Assembly (NCBI RefSeq): GCF_040712315.1
Contig: NC_134022.1
Span: 2,356,001-2,420,000 of the forward strand
Source: Castanea sativa
Taxonomy: Eukaryota; Streptophyta; Magnoliopsida; Fagales; Fagaceae
Reading direction: 5' to 3'
Length of the DNA: 64,000 bases
Shown here: in pieces, positions 38,701 through 49,099 of the stretch
How the letters are laid out: each line of letters opens with the position of its first letter
Numbering within the stretch: position 1 is the first letter of the stretch
The notes under the pieces: model-generated
What the model was told of the DNA's origin: nothing
The model's input: the letters and a program-made list of their open reading frames with translations, nothing else
Databases searched by the model: none
Program-made: the position numbers and the translations under genes

Positions 38701-39839
38701 ATAATTCCACAAAATTTCCTGTGATGGAACAAGACTTTTATAGGAGAATTTCCTAATGTAATCTAGTATGACTGTTTTAAATTGTTAAGAATGTTATAAA
38801 AACCATTGGTCAGAATTTGGCCAGAACACTTGAAGTTCTTGGAGTTTCTTATTCCAATTTGGTGGGATGGGAAATTTTGGTACCCAATTTTTGGAACAGT
38901 TTGTGCAACTGCAACCCAATGAGGGAGTCGGATATATGTTAAGAAGAACAAAGGTCCCTCCAGGACTACATGGAAATTAGATAAAATGCAATATGTTTTG
39001 GGTTAATTATCAGTAACTACAAAAATAAACAATCAATAATTATGCATTAAAAAAAAGCAACAGAGGAAAATGATAATACAAGCATATTTAGAGGTTATTC
39101 TAGAAACTTACAAGTATGTTACTCTTTTTGAACTCAAATCACATTTCACCCCCTTCCAATTACATGGGTCAGGATCTTCTGGTCTCCATTGTTCAAGGAC
39201 TCCATCTGAACTAACAACTGCTGCCCTGAACCTTAGAAGAGCCTCACCTACAAACCACAAAGGGAACTTGACACATTAAAAGTGAGAGAGAGAAATAAAA
39301 GAACATGTCCGTCTTTCTTGCTTGAAGCATAGACTGAGCAAACAAGGTAAACATTCACCTAGAATTTCAATTGGTGCCCAACCTAGTGAGGTGAAAAAAA
39401 AAAGGGCAATATTTATCGTTATCAAGATCATATCATAATGGAGAATATATACATATATGTATATATATTCACTTTTTTATATATCTAAATGACGGCATTG
39501 TCAAAGACAAATATGACAGCTGAGCTATAACTTATAAGAATGATAACTCCAACCAAACTCAACCAGTGGCTTATGCAAGAACAAGCAATAATTTGAAGAA
39601 AACCATTTCCATTACTAGTACCAAGGTTTTGATAAAATGTATATATAATAATCAAAAATATATAAATCATCAGCACTGTACCATTTTGAGCTATCAAGAA
39701 TAGTAGAAAAAGAATTACAAATTCATAAATATATCACCATACCATCAGGACTGAGAGCTCGACTGTTGCTCATTAGGATATAAATCAGTAGAATGCAAAG
39801 AAGCAACAGTTTTTTCCATTTCATCAGACAGATGTCCAT
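26258..39839 (-). CDS. FEI: FEI-type LRR receptor-like kinase (13 coding exons)
   Basis: Exons, all GT-AG and in frame: 39839-39743, 39247-39112, 38209-38138, 38047-37976, 34751-34680, 31725-31654, 31536-31465, 31083-30986, 30708-30541, 30417-30085, 28790-28545, 27595-27462, 26476-26258; total 1791 nt, 596 residues, close to Arabidopsis FEI1. Order: signal peptide (about 1-29), LRR N-cap with [11 protein letters not shown], five LRR units each encoded by a 72-nt exon, transmembrane helix about 244-268, then a kinase domain. Kinase motifs are complete: GLGGFG (318-323), Lys339 in [13 protein letters not shown] with Asp434, DFG Asp452, [11 protein letters not shown]. The C-terminus ends [13 protein letters not shown] as in FEI proteins. 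FEI kinases act at the plasma membrane in cell-wall cellulose deposition and anisotropic growth. Introns are swollen by LINE, Copia, SINE and MITE fragments, yet no exon is damaged. FEI1 versus FEI2 orthology cannot be decided here. Confidence 0.95.
27108..27322. mobile_element. Palindromic MITE-like element in FEI intron 12
   Basis: Two arms of about 95 bp are inverted copies at roughly 80% identity, from GGTAAAATACAATCAGCACC at the left to its counterpart ending ATATTTTACC at the right. A loop of about 25 bp joins them. The centre of the arms shares CCAAGCAGGTCCAAGA and GGTCCCTAAACCATATGCT. The shape is that of a foldback or MITE element; a (TA)n run abuts the left end. Confidence 0.75.
29043..29439. 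mobile_element. Composite MITE with GGGTCCGTTTGG termini in FEI intron 10
   Basis: Starts GGGTCCGTTTGG and ends CAAACGGACCC, giving short terminal inverted repeats. A second internal start (GTGTCCGTTTGGC, about 29270) shows two related elements joined or nested. The right half recurs at 43.0, 58.0 and (inverted) 24.1 kb. Such termini are typical of hAT-like MITEs in plants; the superfamily is inferred. Confidence 0.65.
30825..30850. repeat. Poly-T tract in FEI intron 8/9 region
   Basis: Homopolymer T run within the intron between exons 8 and 9. The remainder of this intron shows nothing recognisable. Confidence 0.4.
32650..32745. repeat. Compound (CA)n-(TACA)n-(TA)n microsatellite in FEI intron 5
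   Basis: A long CA run is followed by imperfect TACA units and then a TA run. It ends beside GATAAGTAAAAAAATTCATT, which is the start of a LINE 3'-tail remnant. Confidence 0.9.
32746..32880 (-). mobile_element. LINE 3'-tail fragment in FEI intron 5
   Basis: The stretch with TTGATAAG, AGGCAGTGTGCTA and GGAAACAG matches 36590-36700, where the same tail abuts a recognisable LINE coding fragment. Only the non-coding end is present here. Confidence 0.5.
33470..34090 (+). mobile_element. Ty1/copia pol (RNase H) fragment in FEI intron 5
   Basis: Plus-strand frames encode eroded RNase H of a Copia polyprotein: [20 protein letters not shown] and [15 protein letters not shown], then after frame changes [26 protein letters not shown] and [11 protein letters not shown] near the polyprotein end. 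Several stops and frameshifts are present, so it is inactive. It lies antisense within the intron. An LTR-like remnant may continue to about 34.5 kb. Confidence 0.75.
35880..36575 (+). mobile_element. LINE (non-LTR) reverse transcriptase fragment in FEI intron 4
   Basis: Plus strand reads [10 protein letters not shown], then [40 protein letters not shown] and [12 protein letters not shown], the N-terminal part of a plant L1-type reverse transcriptase. Stops interrupt the upstream linker. The coding match breaks at IPK, where a T-rich tail of another LINE fragment in the opposite orientation begins. It is inactive. Confidence 0.85.
36576..37640 (-). mobile_element. LINE 3' region fragment, opposite orientation, in FEI intron 4
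   Basis: Minus strand encodes [20 protein letters not shown] and [20 protein letters not shown], the conserved segment after the reverse transcriptase of plant L1-type LINEs, then degraded zf-RVT-like sequence down to about 36.75 kb. It ends in an antisense T-rich tail at 36576-36600. Frameshifts and stops throughout. Confidence 0.8.
38475..38575 (-). mobile_element. tRNA-derived SINE remnant in FEI intron 2
   Basis: On the minus strand GACCTTTAGGTTAACTAGCA resembles a pol III A-box, and GGATTTGAATCC about 50 bases on resembles a B-box. The spacing and surrounding sequence fit plant tRNA-derived SINEs. It is not a foldable tRNA. Confidence 0.45.
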
Positions 39840-40279
39840 AGTGGCACTGGTGGTTGAGCATAATACAGCTACTATAAATCATCTGACACACAAAGCTCTG
39901 GAATGCCTCCTCTGAACATATTGTTATTTGGGCGGTGATAACATCTAGATGCTGCAGAAGAAAGAAAAGATATACCTGAAAACAAAGAAACTTTAGTCAC
40001 AGTAGCAACAAGAAACCTACTCAAGAAGATATACCAGGCAAATGCATGATAATAAGTCATCTATACTGTCAGTTGCTCTATTATACCATCAATTTCCAAG
40101 GATGCATTATCACATAAAAAAGAGGAAACTTCTTCAGAACAATAAAGACACTAGAATAGCTGCAAATAAAATCATGTACACCCCAACTTCATCCTGTAAA
40201 AATAGAACACCACACCACACTACCTGCATCTTTTTCCTTTTTGTGGTTGGACACAACAGTAACTTTTTTCTTTTTTTTG

Positions 40280-41500
40280 ATAAGTAAAGTTTGTTGACAA
40301 ATTTAAAACAGGTGCTACGCAAGAATACGGCTGTATACAACAAGTACAGCACAAAAACAGAAAAGAAGAATACACAAAGATAAGAAAAAATTTATTAAAA
40401 AAAAAAGGACACAAAGCTAGAAAAAAAATTCTAGGAATTCTAGCAATGCTGTGAGTTGCCACAGAAAATGCATTAGACGACAAAGTCCAATCATATGCTT
40501 CAGAAATAAATATTTCAGCTTAACCAAACTTAGCTCTTGCCCCTCAAAAAGCATTCTGTCCTCTCCAAAGACACCACATCAGACACAAAGGAGCCAATTT
40601 CAATATGACCTATTCTGCCAAAGCAACCCTTTCAACACGCAAGCAACTCTTGCAACAAATTCGGCATCACCTAGGAAGCTCCAAAAAAACAAAAAATTAT
40701 AGCCATTGTGGCAAAGCATAAACATATAATCCTCCCATGAATTTTACGCTTGAAGCACCATTCTGTAATAATTCTGACCCTTTTCCTTAAATTCTCAACT
40801 ATCAAAATCCTCCGACACCACACCATGAATAGAAAGCCCCCCTTGGTGGGACACAAACTTTCTAAATGCTTTTCTACAAAAAACTTGCTCTCCCTCCCCC
40901 CCCCCCCCCCTTCAAAATGTTGTAGTAACTCTTCAAGTGGAAGCCTTTGCTTTGCGAAGGGAGCCACACCAATTTATCAACATTGCCATACCAAATCTTT
41001 ATTTCATAAAGATCCTCCAATAACTTTGCCACAAAATCTACTTCCCAATCTTGAACTGCACAAATGAAGAAAGGATTCCAAAAAAAAAGTTCGTGTCACA
41101 ACTCTACATAATCTGCCACTATATCTTCACTATCTATTGCTATTAGAAACAAATTGTGCATCTCTCCTTAAGGGCGGCCTCCCCCTGCCACAAATCATGC
41201 CAAAATCTAACTTTCATGCCATCTCCAAAATCATATCTAATGAATCCCACCCCACGCAACCCACTTACCTCACCCAAACACTAATACTCACCAGAGGAGC
41301 CATATTTTATAACCATTATCCTCCTCCATAAAGCCATGTCTTCAATCGTATTACGTGACAACCACTTTCCCAACAAAAGTTTGATTAAATAGCAATAGCT
41401 TCTTGATTCCCAAGCCACCATGGGAAACTGATTCCAACGAGTATCCCAATTAACTAATTGAAACTTAAACTCATGACCCAATAACGGCTAAATTAGAGCA
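40280..41500 (-). mobile_element. LINE 3' part in FEI 5' UTR intron
   Basis: Minus strand carries VNWDTRWNQFPMV, LIKLLLGKWLSRNTIEDMAL with WRRIMVIKYGS, then CPTKGGFLFMVWCRRILIVE and NLRKRVRIITEWCFKR. These are the post-RT and zf-RVT segments of a plant L1-type LINE, in order but with frameshifts. A run of 15 C (40896-40910) interrupts the coding remnant. Confidence 0.8.
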
Positions 41501-41639
41501 TTCAAAACAGAGCATCTCCAGTTCAATTACTTATTCCCAACAAAATTATCTACAGTCAAATTAAAGAAATCTAAACAATAGTTAGATTTTCTAAATCACA
41601 ATTTTAGGAGGGGAAAAGCCTAAAATCAAACTAACTAAC

Positions 41640-42110
41640 ATCTAAAAATACAGCCTCATCAAACATTAGACATTAAAAAAAATCTGTACAATTGAAAAAA
41701 TAAAAAATTAACTGACTAATATTGAATTTAATAACTTTAACAACTTATACTAGTCTCAGCCTCAACAAACATTATTTTTTTAAAAAAAACAGTTAATATT
41801 TGGTATAAAATTAACTACTCTTGAATTCGTAACTTATACAGCTTATACTAGTCCCAGCCTCATCAAACATTATGCCAACAAAAAAAAACAGTTATCTTTG
41901 GTATAAAATTAACAGCTACTCTTGAATTAGTAACTTATACAAATAATACTAGTCTAAACCCCATCAAACATTATGCCAAAACAAAAAAACCCAGTTATCT
42001 TTGGTACAAAATTAACAACTACTCTTGATTTATTAACTTATACTAGCCTCAGTCTCATCAAACATTATGAAAAAAAAAAAAACCCAGTTAACTTATACTA
42101 GTCTTGAATA
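41640..42110. repeat. About 95-bp minisatellite in the FEI 5' UTR intron
   Basis: A unit with ACTAGTCTCAGCCTCATCAA followed by ACATTATGCC and TTTGGTATAAAATTAACAAC recurs with starts near 41650, 41750, 41846, 41948 and 42042. Units are diverged and vary by A-tract length. Related units occur at 20.66-20.93 kb in the FEI duplicate. Confidence 0.75.
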
Positions 42111-42641
42111 TTACTGGAAAAAGAAACAAAAAAAAAAAAACCCATTTAACTTTGGAATAAAATTAACAACTAGTGTTGAATTATCAACATTATTCAAGAA
42201 ACCAATAGCTTGCATATACTACTCTCTACAAAGAAAAAAAGAAAAAAAAAACACTTATTTATGCTTATACATACACTACACAACAGCTTAAACTTCCAAA
42301 CTCAGCTAAAAAAACTATAAAGTGGTACAGAATTGGTGGAATTGAGTTAAAAATCAAAGGAAAAACAGTGAAGAGATCAAAACGCACCGTTGGGATTCGG
42401 GATCTGAGATGCAAAACACAGAGAAAGAAAGAGAGAGAAATGCAGATTGAGCTATAGCAACAAAACCAAACCACTCTCTCTCTTTGACAGAGTGTGTGTT
42501 GAAGTATCTGAGATTTGTGTGAATACAATTAGAGAGAGAGAGAGAGAGTATAGTGAAGTAGTAGTAGTAGTAGAAGTGTGTGCAATAAGATGAGGGAATA
42601 GATGCTTGAGGTGGTGGGGGCCCACATGTCATTCACTTTCA

Positions 42642-42670
42642 CACGTGCCTATGCCGACCTTGCGCACGTG
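42642..42670. promoter_or_regulatory. Twin G-boxes (CACGTG) upstream of FEI
   Basis: CACGTG occurs at 42642-42647 and 42665-42670, in a locally GC-rich stretch just upstream of the proposed FEI leader. G-boxes bind bZIP and bHLH factors. These elements are absent from the duplicated FEI leader near 21.35 kb, where homology stops short of them. Confidence 0.45.
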
Positions 42671-43009
42671 CGACCGACGCCTCGCGACACTCCCGTGTAC
42701 CATTCATTTTTTTTTTTTTTCCCGTTTCCATGATATGTGTGGAAAATAAAAGTAGTGGACTTTGTGAAGTACACAGTCTACAGCAAGCAACAACACAAGT
42801 CAAGTCAAGTTAAAACCGTGCCAGCTTGCCCCCATATGCCATGCGATGCCAGCTTTGCGTTTCTCATCTCAACTCTCAACGCCCATCCTTTTTAAAAGTA
42901 CATGGAGGAATGTAATCAAGTCGAACTTTGTCCAGTAGTGAATTTTTAAATTTGACTGCGTCTAAAAGTTTGAACTATATCAAGCTTAAACATTATCAAA
43001 TGAATTCGG

Positions 43010-43197
43010 TTGATAGATTATATTTGCCAATTTATTTTATTATTTAACTTATTTTTATTATTATTCATAGATCTTAGTACTTTTTTATTTATAGGTCTCA
43101 TTATACTATTTCAATTAACTTTTACATTTATCTACAGTATTTTCAGAAAAAAAATTTTAGTTTCAGCAAAATAAGCGGATCCCAAACAGACCCTAAG
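43010..43197 (+). mobile_element. CGTTTGG-family MITE copy
   Basis: Shares TTTATTTTATTATTTAACTT, TCATTATACTATTTCAATTA, TTTCAGCAAAATAAGC and the end CCAAACAGACCC with 29280-29439. Confidence 0.6.
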
Positions 43198-43679
43198 TAT
43201 ATCGTCAAATCAATATCAAACCAATTTGGTTTGAACGATAGGCCTCAACTCTCAATTAATTAAGGTCTTAGTAAGATTTATTTGTGAACCTCGTATCAAG
43301 TCCTATTATTTACAACATTGTTCGTTAACAAATTTTTTACTTGGTTTGGGCCCATTTTATTAAACAAACCTAAATCTATAATTTAAGTTTGATTTATTTA
43401 TAAACAAACAAACATGAATGAATTTTTTATCAAACCAAAACTGAGTTGTTTATGAACAATTTGATTTATTTGCAATTATAAGGATGATACTCTACTCTAT
43501 ACTTCAAATCTTGTTTCTTACATCTATTTCACAGATGTTATTTTATGAATCTAACAATTTACATATTATTAAGATATTTAAAGTTTTAAATGATGTGATA
43601 ATATATACACAAAATTATCATTTTCTAACGTGTACTTGCAGCTTCAATATGATTTTCTGCCCTTCTTACAATTTACCTC

Positions 43680-45900
43680 TTGTCGATGCCCATTTTTGCA
43701 AATTCATACCTAAAAGCTTATGAGGAAGAAAGCCTAATAAGTTGCAAGATGCAAAAGCCCATAGGAGGAAAGCCCAATGAAAAGCAAGGTCTAAAGAAAA
43801 AAGTAGCGATCTACAGCAAAATACGAATCTGTCGCAGAATACGAATCTGCCGCAAAATATAGCTTTGCTGCAGAATGCAGTTCTCTTGCAGGATGGCTTC
43901 AGCAGATGAGGATAAATTGGGCCCAAAACCTTTTTGATCCATTCATTATTATTTGGCCCACAAAGGCCCAAATCCTTTTGTGGAAAAGAAGATAGGCGTG
44001 GAAGCTAATATGAAGAAACACGGTGAAAAGAAACAAAGAGCAGCATGAAATGTCAGCAACAAGAATCACGTGAAGGAAAGCAAAGTCAAACCAAAGAAAA
44101 TGACAAATGCAGCAGGAACACATGAAGAAATAAGACCAAAAAAAAAAAAAACATGCAACAAGATGAAACATAATTAATCTGCTATGGCAGGAATGACGTG
44201 GGAATGAAAGAAGACAAAGGAACAACAACAAAAAGGTCAGGGCACCACCAACCTGTACCCAGCCAATACAAGGGAGGTGGGCCCACAGTCAAGGAGATTC
44301 AAATGGCGTGGTTTGGTGGTGAGGGGAAAAGAGGGTCTATATTTGGTTTCCTGCCATAACTTCTTTTGAGAGTATACCTTACTGGGATGGTATCTTACAC
44401 AAAAGAAGTAATAAATGGTTGGGACCATCTGATGCATGCCATAGAGCTAGATACTGAGATAGCCTAAGAAGTAGAGGTATACAGCAAGAACAAACAAAAA
44501 TGAGTTTTGTTATGAAATGAGTAATGGTGCGGCAAACAAACTGAGCAATGGCAGTGGTCTGGGCAACCAATGGGTCAGTAGGTAGTCTTGAATGGATGTC
44601 CACAACGAATCAAAAACAATTGGTGAAGCCCTAAGGGCAAAAGGGAGAAATCCCATTGAATTTGATCACTATAAAAGGAGGTAGCCATGGATGAGAAAAG
44701 AAGAGGAACCCAAAGGTGAAGGGGACGGGAGACCTAATGGGAAGGGAACCCAAGAGAGGAAGCACCTAAGGGAAAAGATCCAAGTGAGAAAAACAACTTA
44801 CGGCAAGAGAGTAGTAAGGAAACTAAGAGTTAAAAAAAAAATAGAACGGAGAAAAAGAAAGAAAGTGGTAAAAAGAAGAGAGAAAACGTGGCAGGAATAG
44901 AGGCATGCATCAATAGACCATCTTTTCCCTCCCTCTTAGCAAACCCACTCTTTGAAATCTCCAAAAAATGATAGCTAGTAGCCATTTAGGCCTATTCTCC
45001 AAAATGCACAACTTTTATGGCAGAAGCCTGTGGCAAGATTGTTCAAGTTGGGGTTTGGGTTCCTTCTTGGTTTACTTATTCTATGGGAAGATTCAGTACT
45101 TGATTTTGATTGCAAATATATTTGTTTTCTCTCATTATAACTTATATCTGTCGAGCATGTTTTTTTATCACGTTTGCCACATCGGTTGTCTTGCTGTGAC
45201 ATCTTTACTTGTTGTACTTGTTATTCTGTTGTAGTAACTTTTTATTATATTTACTGTGTTAGCTATTATGCTATCTAATTCATGCCTAAACCTTCTTCTA
45301 TATGTGTTGTTACGTGTTTTACTTCGGACCCATTATCCTGCCACAAGTATATATATACATATATTTTGTTTCTCACATTCTGTGTATACATATAAGTATA
45401 TTTATGAATATGTTTATGTATATATTTGGCTAACCCATGTAACCTAACGTTTGCTCGATTGGTATTTTCCTTGGATTTTAAATTTGTTTATGTGTAGAAA
45501 GTAGAAAAGTTTTTCTGCAGCAAAAATGAAGAGTAGTCATTCATACTTCATAAGGCTTTATTGCACAACAGAAGGCTTAAATGCACACAGTTTTACTTCA
45601 TGGCAGGCAGCTTTATTGCACAACAGGAGGCTTTACAGTAGAAAGCTTTATTAACACAACAGAAAGCTTAACTGCACGGCAAACAGCTTTATTAGCACGA
45701 CAGAAAACTTAACTTCACAGTAGACGACTTTGTTGCACAGCAGAAGGCCTTACAGCAAGCAGCTTTAATGCACAGCAGACAACTTCTACAGCAAACAGTT
45801 TTACTACACGACAGACAGCAATACATGGAGAAATACATTTCTTCACTAAGCAATACATGGAGAAATTGAACTCAAAATATATTCATATTCTCTACTTTTG
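43680..45900 (+). mobile_element. Probable LTR-like element with TATA and minisatellite
   Basis: A locally GC-richer block with a TATA box (CTATAAAAGG, 44669-44678) followed by a purine-rich leader and, at 45510-45840, a tandem array. No gag/pol is seen and the exact termini were not found, so the element type is inferred. Confidence 0.35.
45510..45840. repeat. Short-unit minisatellite (about 36-40 bp)
   Basis: Repeated ACAGCAGAAGGCTTTA, ACAGCAAACAGCTTTA and CTTTATTGCACAACAG units at variable spacing. About eight to nine units. Confidence 0.7.
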
Positions 45901-46439
45901 TAATGGGAAAAAAGATAACTAAAGTTGACATCTAGAATTTTTTGTTTTTATGATACGGGTAACTTTGTAATCTAAAATTCACTAGATTTTACATAAGGGT
46001 AATTGCAGTAAACTCACCTGTAGTTTGACCTAAAATCACTTTACCTGTCGAGGTTTGAAAAGTGTCATTTTACCCATTGTGACCGACCGCGACCTTGGCC
46101 CGCCAATTTTTTCTCAAACTAAGCCTAACCCGCACAAACGGGTGGGATCGTAAGGCTCAAAATGTCAAATTCACTGTAAAATGTACTCCCCCCTAGATCA
46201 AGGGTTTTACATGGAGTCACCACTTATTTAATCTAAATGGAAAAATAAAAAAGTCCAATATAAAAAAATGCTTATGCTGTATTAATATATGTGACAATTT
46301 ACATCAATTGTATAACAAAAATTTTCAATGCTTTTTGTCTTAGATATAATCTAAGAAAAATAAATTACATTACTTTATTTCCCAGTTACATTCTAAAGAA
46401 TGTGAAATTGCATATACAATAGCATAGTCTAGAACCCTT

Positions 46440-47196
46440 TGTAAGTGCACAATTGCGCCTGGACCTAAAAACACACGTGGGCTCAGGCCCAATGAGCCTT
46501 AAACAATGAAATTTGTAGAGCGTGGGCTCGCAATCTAGTTTAGTGATATTTGAAACTTGGTGAACAGACTAAAATATTACAGTGTTTGCAAATAAAAGAC
46601 AAACGGGGAAAAATAAACTTCCTCGGACGTGAGCCGAGAACAAATTATATATTATTTGTCTTTTTCTTTTCTCAAAGGCCACAGTTCTTAATATTTCTCT
46701 CCCTCCTTTTCTTTGCCCTCTTTCCTCCTTAAATACTTATTCTTCTTCCCTCTTTATCCACGTGTCACACAAATCACCCTATTAGCCACCTGTCCCATCC
46801 ACCACCCTGTGGAAGTCTTTAAATTATAGCAAGAAGGCTGAATTCTACTATTCAGGGGTCACTCCCCCATTAATGCGGCTAGGGAGGTAGATGCAGGGTC
46901 TTTAATGTGGAGGTAACAGCCTTTTTATAGATATTTCCTTCACACCGTTGCATCTGGAAGGTGCTTAAATCCTCCTCTTAACCAACGGTTTTTCCGTAAC
47001 TCTTCCTTGATCTTTTTGGCGAATCCCAGGGTCATCGTGGGTCTGTCCAAGGAGATATTCGACCTCGGACGAATCCTCGGACTCTCGACTCATGGGCCGA
47101 GTTACAGTTCTAAGAGGCTTTTAGTCTAAAACAAACTAGTGCCCATCAACAAAGCCCGATGCCCAAATACTTACTTAGGTCCTTTTAGCCCCCACA
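46440..47196 (-). mobile_element. Solo LTR, 757 bp, nested, with target duplication CCCTT
   Basis: Starts TGTAAGTGCACAATTGC and ends TTAGCCCCCACA, the reverse complement of the element at 9854-10611. Perfect 5-bp duplications CCCTT flank it at 46435-46439 and 47197-47201. It is inserted within the larger LTR at 46078-48861. Confidence 0.9.
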
Positions 47197-47289
47197 CCCT
47201 TAATCTTGGTTCGGAGGCTAATTTATGAGATGGGAAGGGATTAAGCACTCATCTCGCCTAGTAAAACCGGTTTCATAGGTTAAAGTGGC

Positions 47290-47930
47290 CAATATCATGT
47301 CATGTCAAACAAATACAAACAACATGTCATCAAACATGTTAATTTGCAAGAATTGTAAGCAAATATTTGTTAGGGGAATTTGACACAAAGAGAAACAAAA
47401 AGTGAAATTTGTTAGATAACAATATTAATGTAAAGAAAGCATGAAGGTAATAACATGTTCATCCAAGAAATCAATGTAAACAAAGAATTCCTAGCCTAGA
47501 CATGTTCATCTAAGCATGTGAAGAAAACTAAACAAAGTTGTCATGTTATTTGTCATCAACATAATTGCAAAGAGAAAAAATAAAAAATAAAACATTTAAG
47601 CATATTTGATCATCCAAGCAATTATGAAAAAAAAGTAAAGGGAAATCCCTTAGACATGTTCATCTAGAGAGAATCAAAATACTTAGACATGTTCATTCAA
47701 GTATTTTTTAAAAAAGTAAAACAACTGCCTAAACATGTTCATCTAAGCATTCAAGGGAAAATTGTGCTTTTGCCTAGAAGTGTTCATCTAAGCGAGTAAA
47801 AAGAATATCAATGAGACATATAGGCATGTTCATCGAAGCATATCATGAAAGAAACAAACAATGACTTGTTAAGCATTTATTCAAGCATGTGTGGAAAGTT
47901 AAGAACATAATTAACTACTTACCAGCATAG
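47290..47930. repeat. Degenerate minisatellite within the long LTR
   Basis: The motif ACATGTTCATCTAAGCAT recurs at irregular spacing, roughly every 45-75 bases, with A-rich filler. It occupies the LTR position that holds different minisatellites in the copies at 11.1 and 13.9 kb. Confidence 0.65.
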
Positions 47931-49099
47931 AGCATAAATTAAAAGGAGGAAGTGATCACTTAAAGGGTTAGGGAGAAAGCAAGGAAGTACTCAACTACAA
48001 CCAAAGTAAGAACAATGGTTGCGCAACAGCTTTTCTTTTCTGCTTTCTCATTAGCTCTCCAGAGGGAATTCGAGGTCCAGAAAATGGAAGAGGACTTCTT
48101 TATTTATAGGGGAAGGGATGGCTTAGCTTTAAAGCTAAGTTATTAGCTTTAAAGCTAAGTTATTAGCTTTCTGAAGCTAATGGAGGAGATAAACCTGTTT
48201 AAATGAGCTGAGACAGATTTGGTGTAGATCCCCATTTGAATTTTGAAAGAAAGTTGAAGATGATGCTGAACTTGTATTATCCTCTGCACCTATTTCGTAT
48301 TTTGGCTCTAATTTTCTGCTCAAAACCCCAATTGATTCAAAATTAGTTTTTTTTAAAGGAAATTCAATTCTATAAAACTTTTACAGAAATAGAGAAAATC
48401 AAATTTCAATGTTTTTCAGGCCAAAAATGCGATTCAAGTTTCTGCTGAAAATACTAACCTTTTTTTGAGCATTTTTTTTTTAAATTTTTTCATGGATCAT
48501 ATCTTTCTCTCTCCAAATTGTTTTTCAAAAGAGCATATAAGATGCCATAAAGGAAAACATTTTTTATTAAAAAATAAATAAATAAAATGAAATTCAATCA
48601 AAATTCACACTTAATTAATTTTAAATTAATTATTGTTGGAACCAATCAAAATTAAGTGTTTAAGATAGGACGTGATAGGGCTCATCATGTAGATGAGCCA
48701 TGATCATTTGAAAATTTTTTGTATGATAACTTTTGATAAGGTGGTCTAATCAAAACCCATAACATACTATTATGATCGTTAGAGTATCAAGATTTGTTTT
48801 GTATCACAAATCTGAAGATCTACAGGTTGGGAAAATGCAAGTTGTAAAATGGGTGTTTACACCCACCTGAGGTTCGCTCCGTTAAGAGTAACCACATCAG
48901 TTGGTGCATAATTTCCTTCTATTTTACTAGAAAAGTCTTACTTTTTCTATTTTACACACCCACTTTTACAAAACACCCGCATCGATTTATCTATTATACA
49001 CACTTATTTAATAAAATATTCATCAAACAAAGAATAAAAAAATGGATCAAAACAAACAGCAATCAACGATCAACGAGAAACCCACTAATCAAACAACAA

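Larger units (their letters stand above)
39840..42600 (-). other. FEI 5' UTR: two leader exons separated by a 2.4-kb intron
   Basis: Directly upstream of the start codon, 39951-39840 is preceded by a pyrimidine tract and CTGCAG acceptor. A matching donor (AACG followed by GTGCG) lies at 42388/42387, downstream of a CT-rich leader at about 42389-42600. The leader and donor are conserved in the duplicate at 21.2 kb, supporting this as transcribed sequence. The intervening intron holds a LINE remnant (40.28-41.5 kb) and a minisatellite (41.64-42.1 kb). The intron is inferred from splice signals; the transcription start is not located. Confidence 0.6.
46078..48861 (+). mobile_element. Long solo LTR (about 2.0 kb net) containing the nested LTR
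   Basis: Starts TGTGACCGACC and ends GGGTGTTTACA; flanking 5-mers are CCCAT (46073-46077) and CCCAC (48862-48866). It shares with the 10.6-18.1 kb copies the block around GAGTCACCACTTATTT, the reminder of the GTTAGGCACC block after the nested insertion, an internal minisatellite and a TATTTATAGG TATA box at 48101. The pre-insertion site survives as a reverse-complement paralogue at about 51005-51125. The features recall very long Ogre/Tat-type Gypsy LTRs; that label is inferred. Confidence 0.8.

Noticed and set aside
44691..44900. Lys/Arg/Glu-rich 69-residue open frame after a TATA box
   Set aside because: Purine-rich leader of an LTR-like element; composition explains the open frame.
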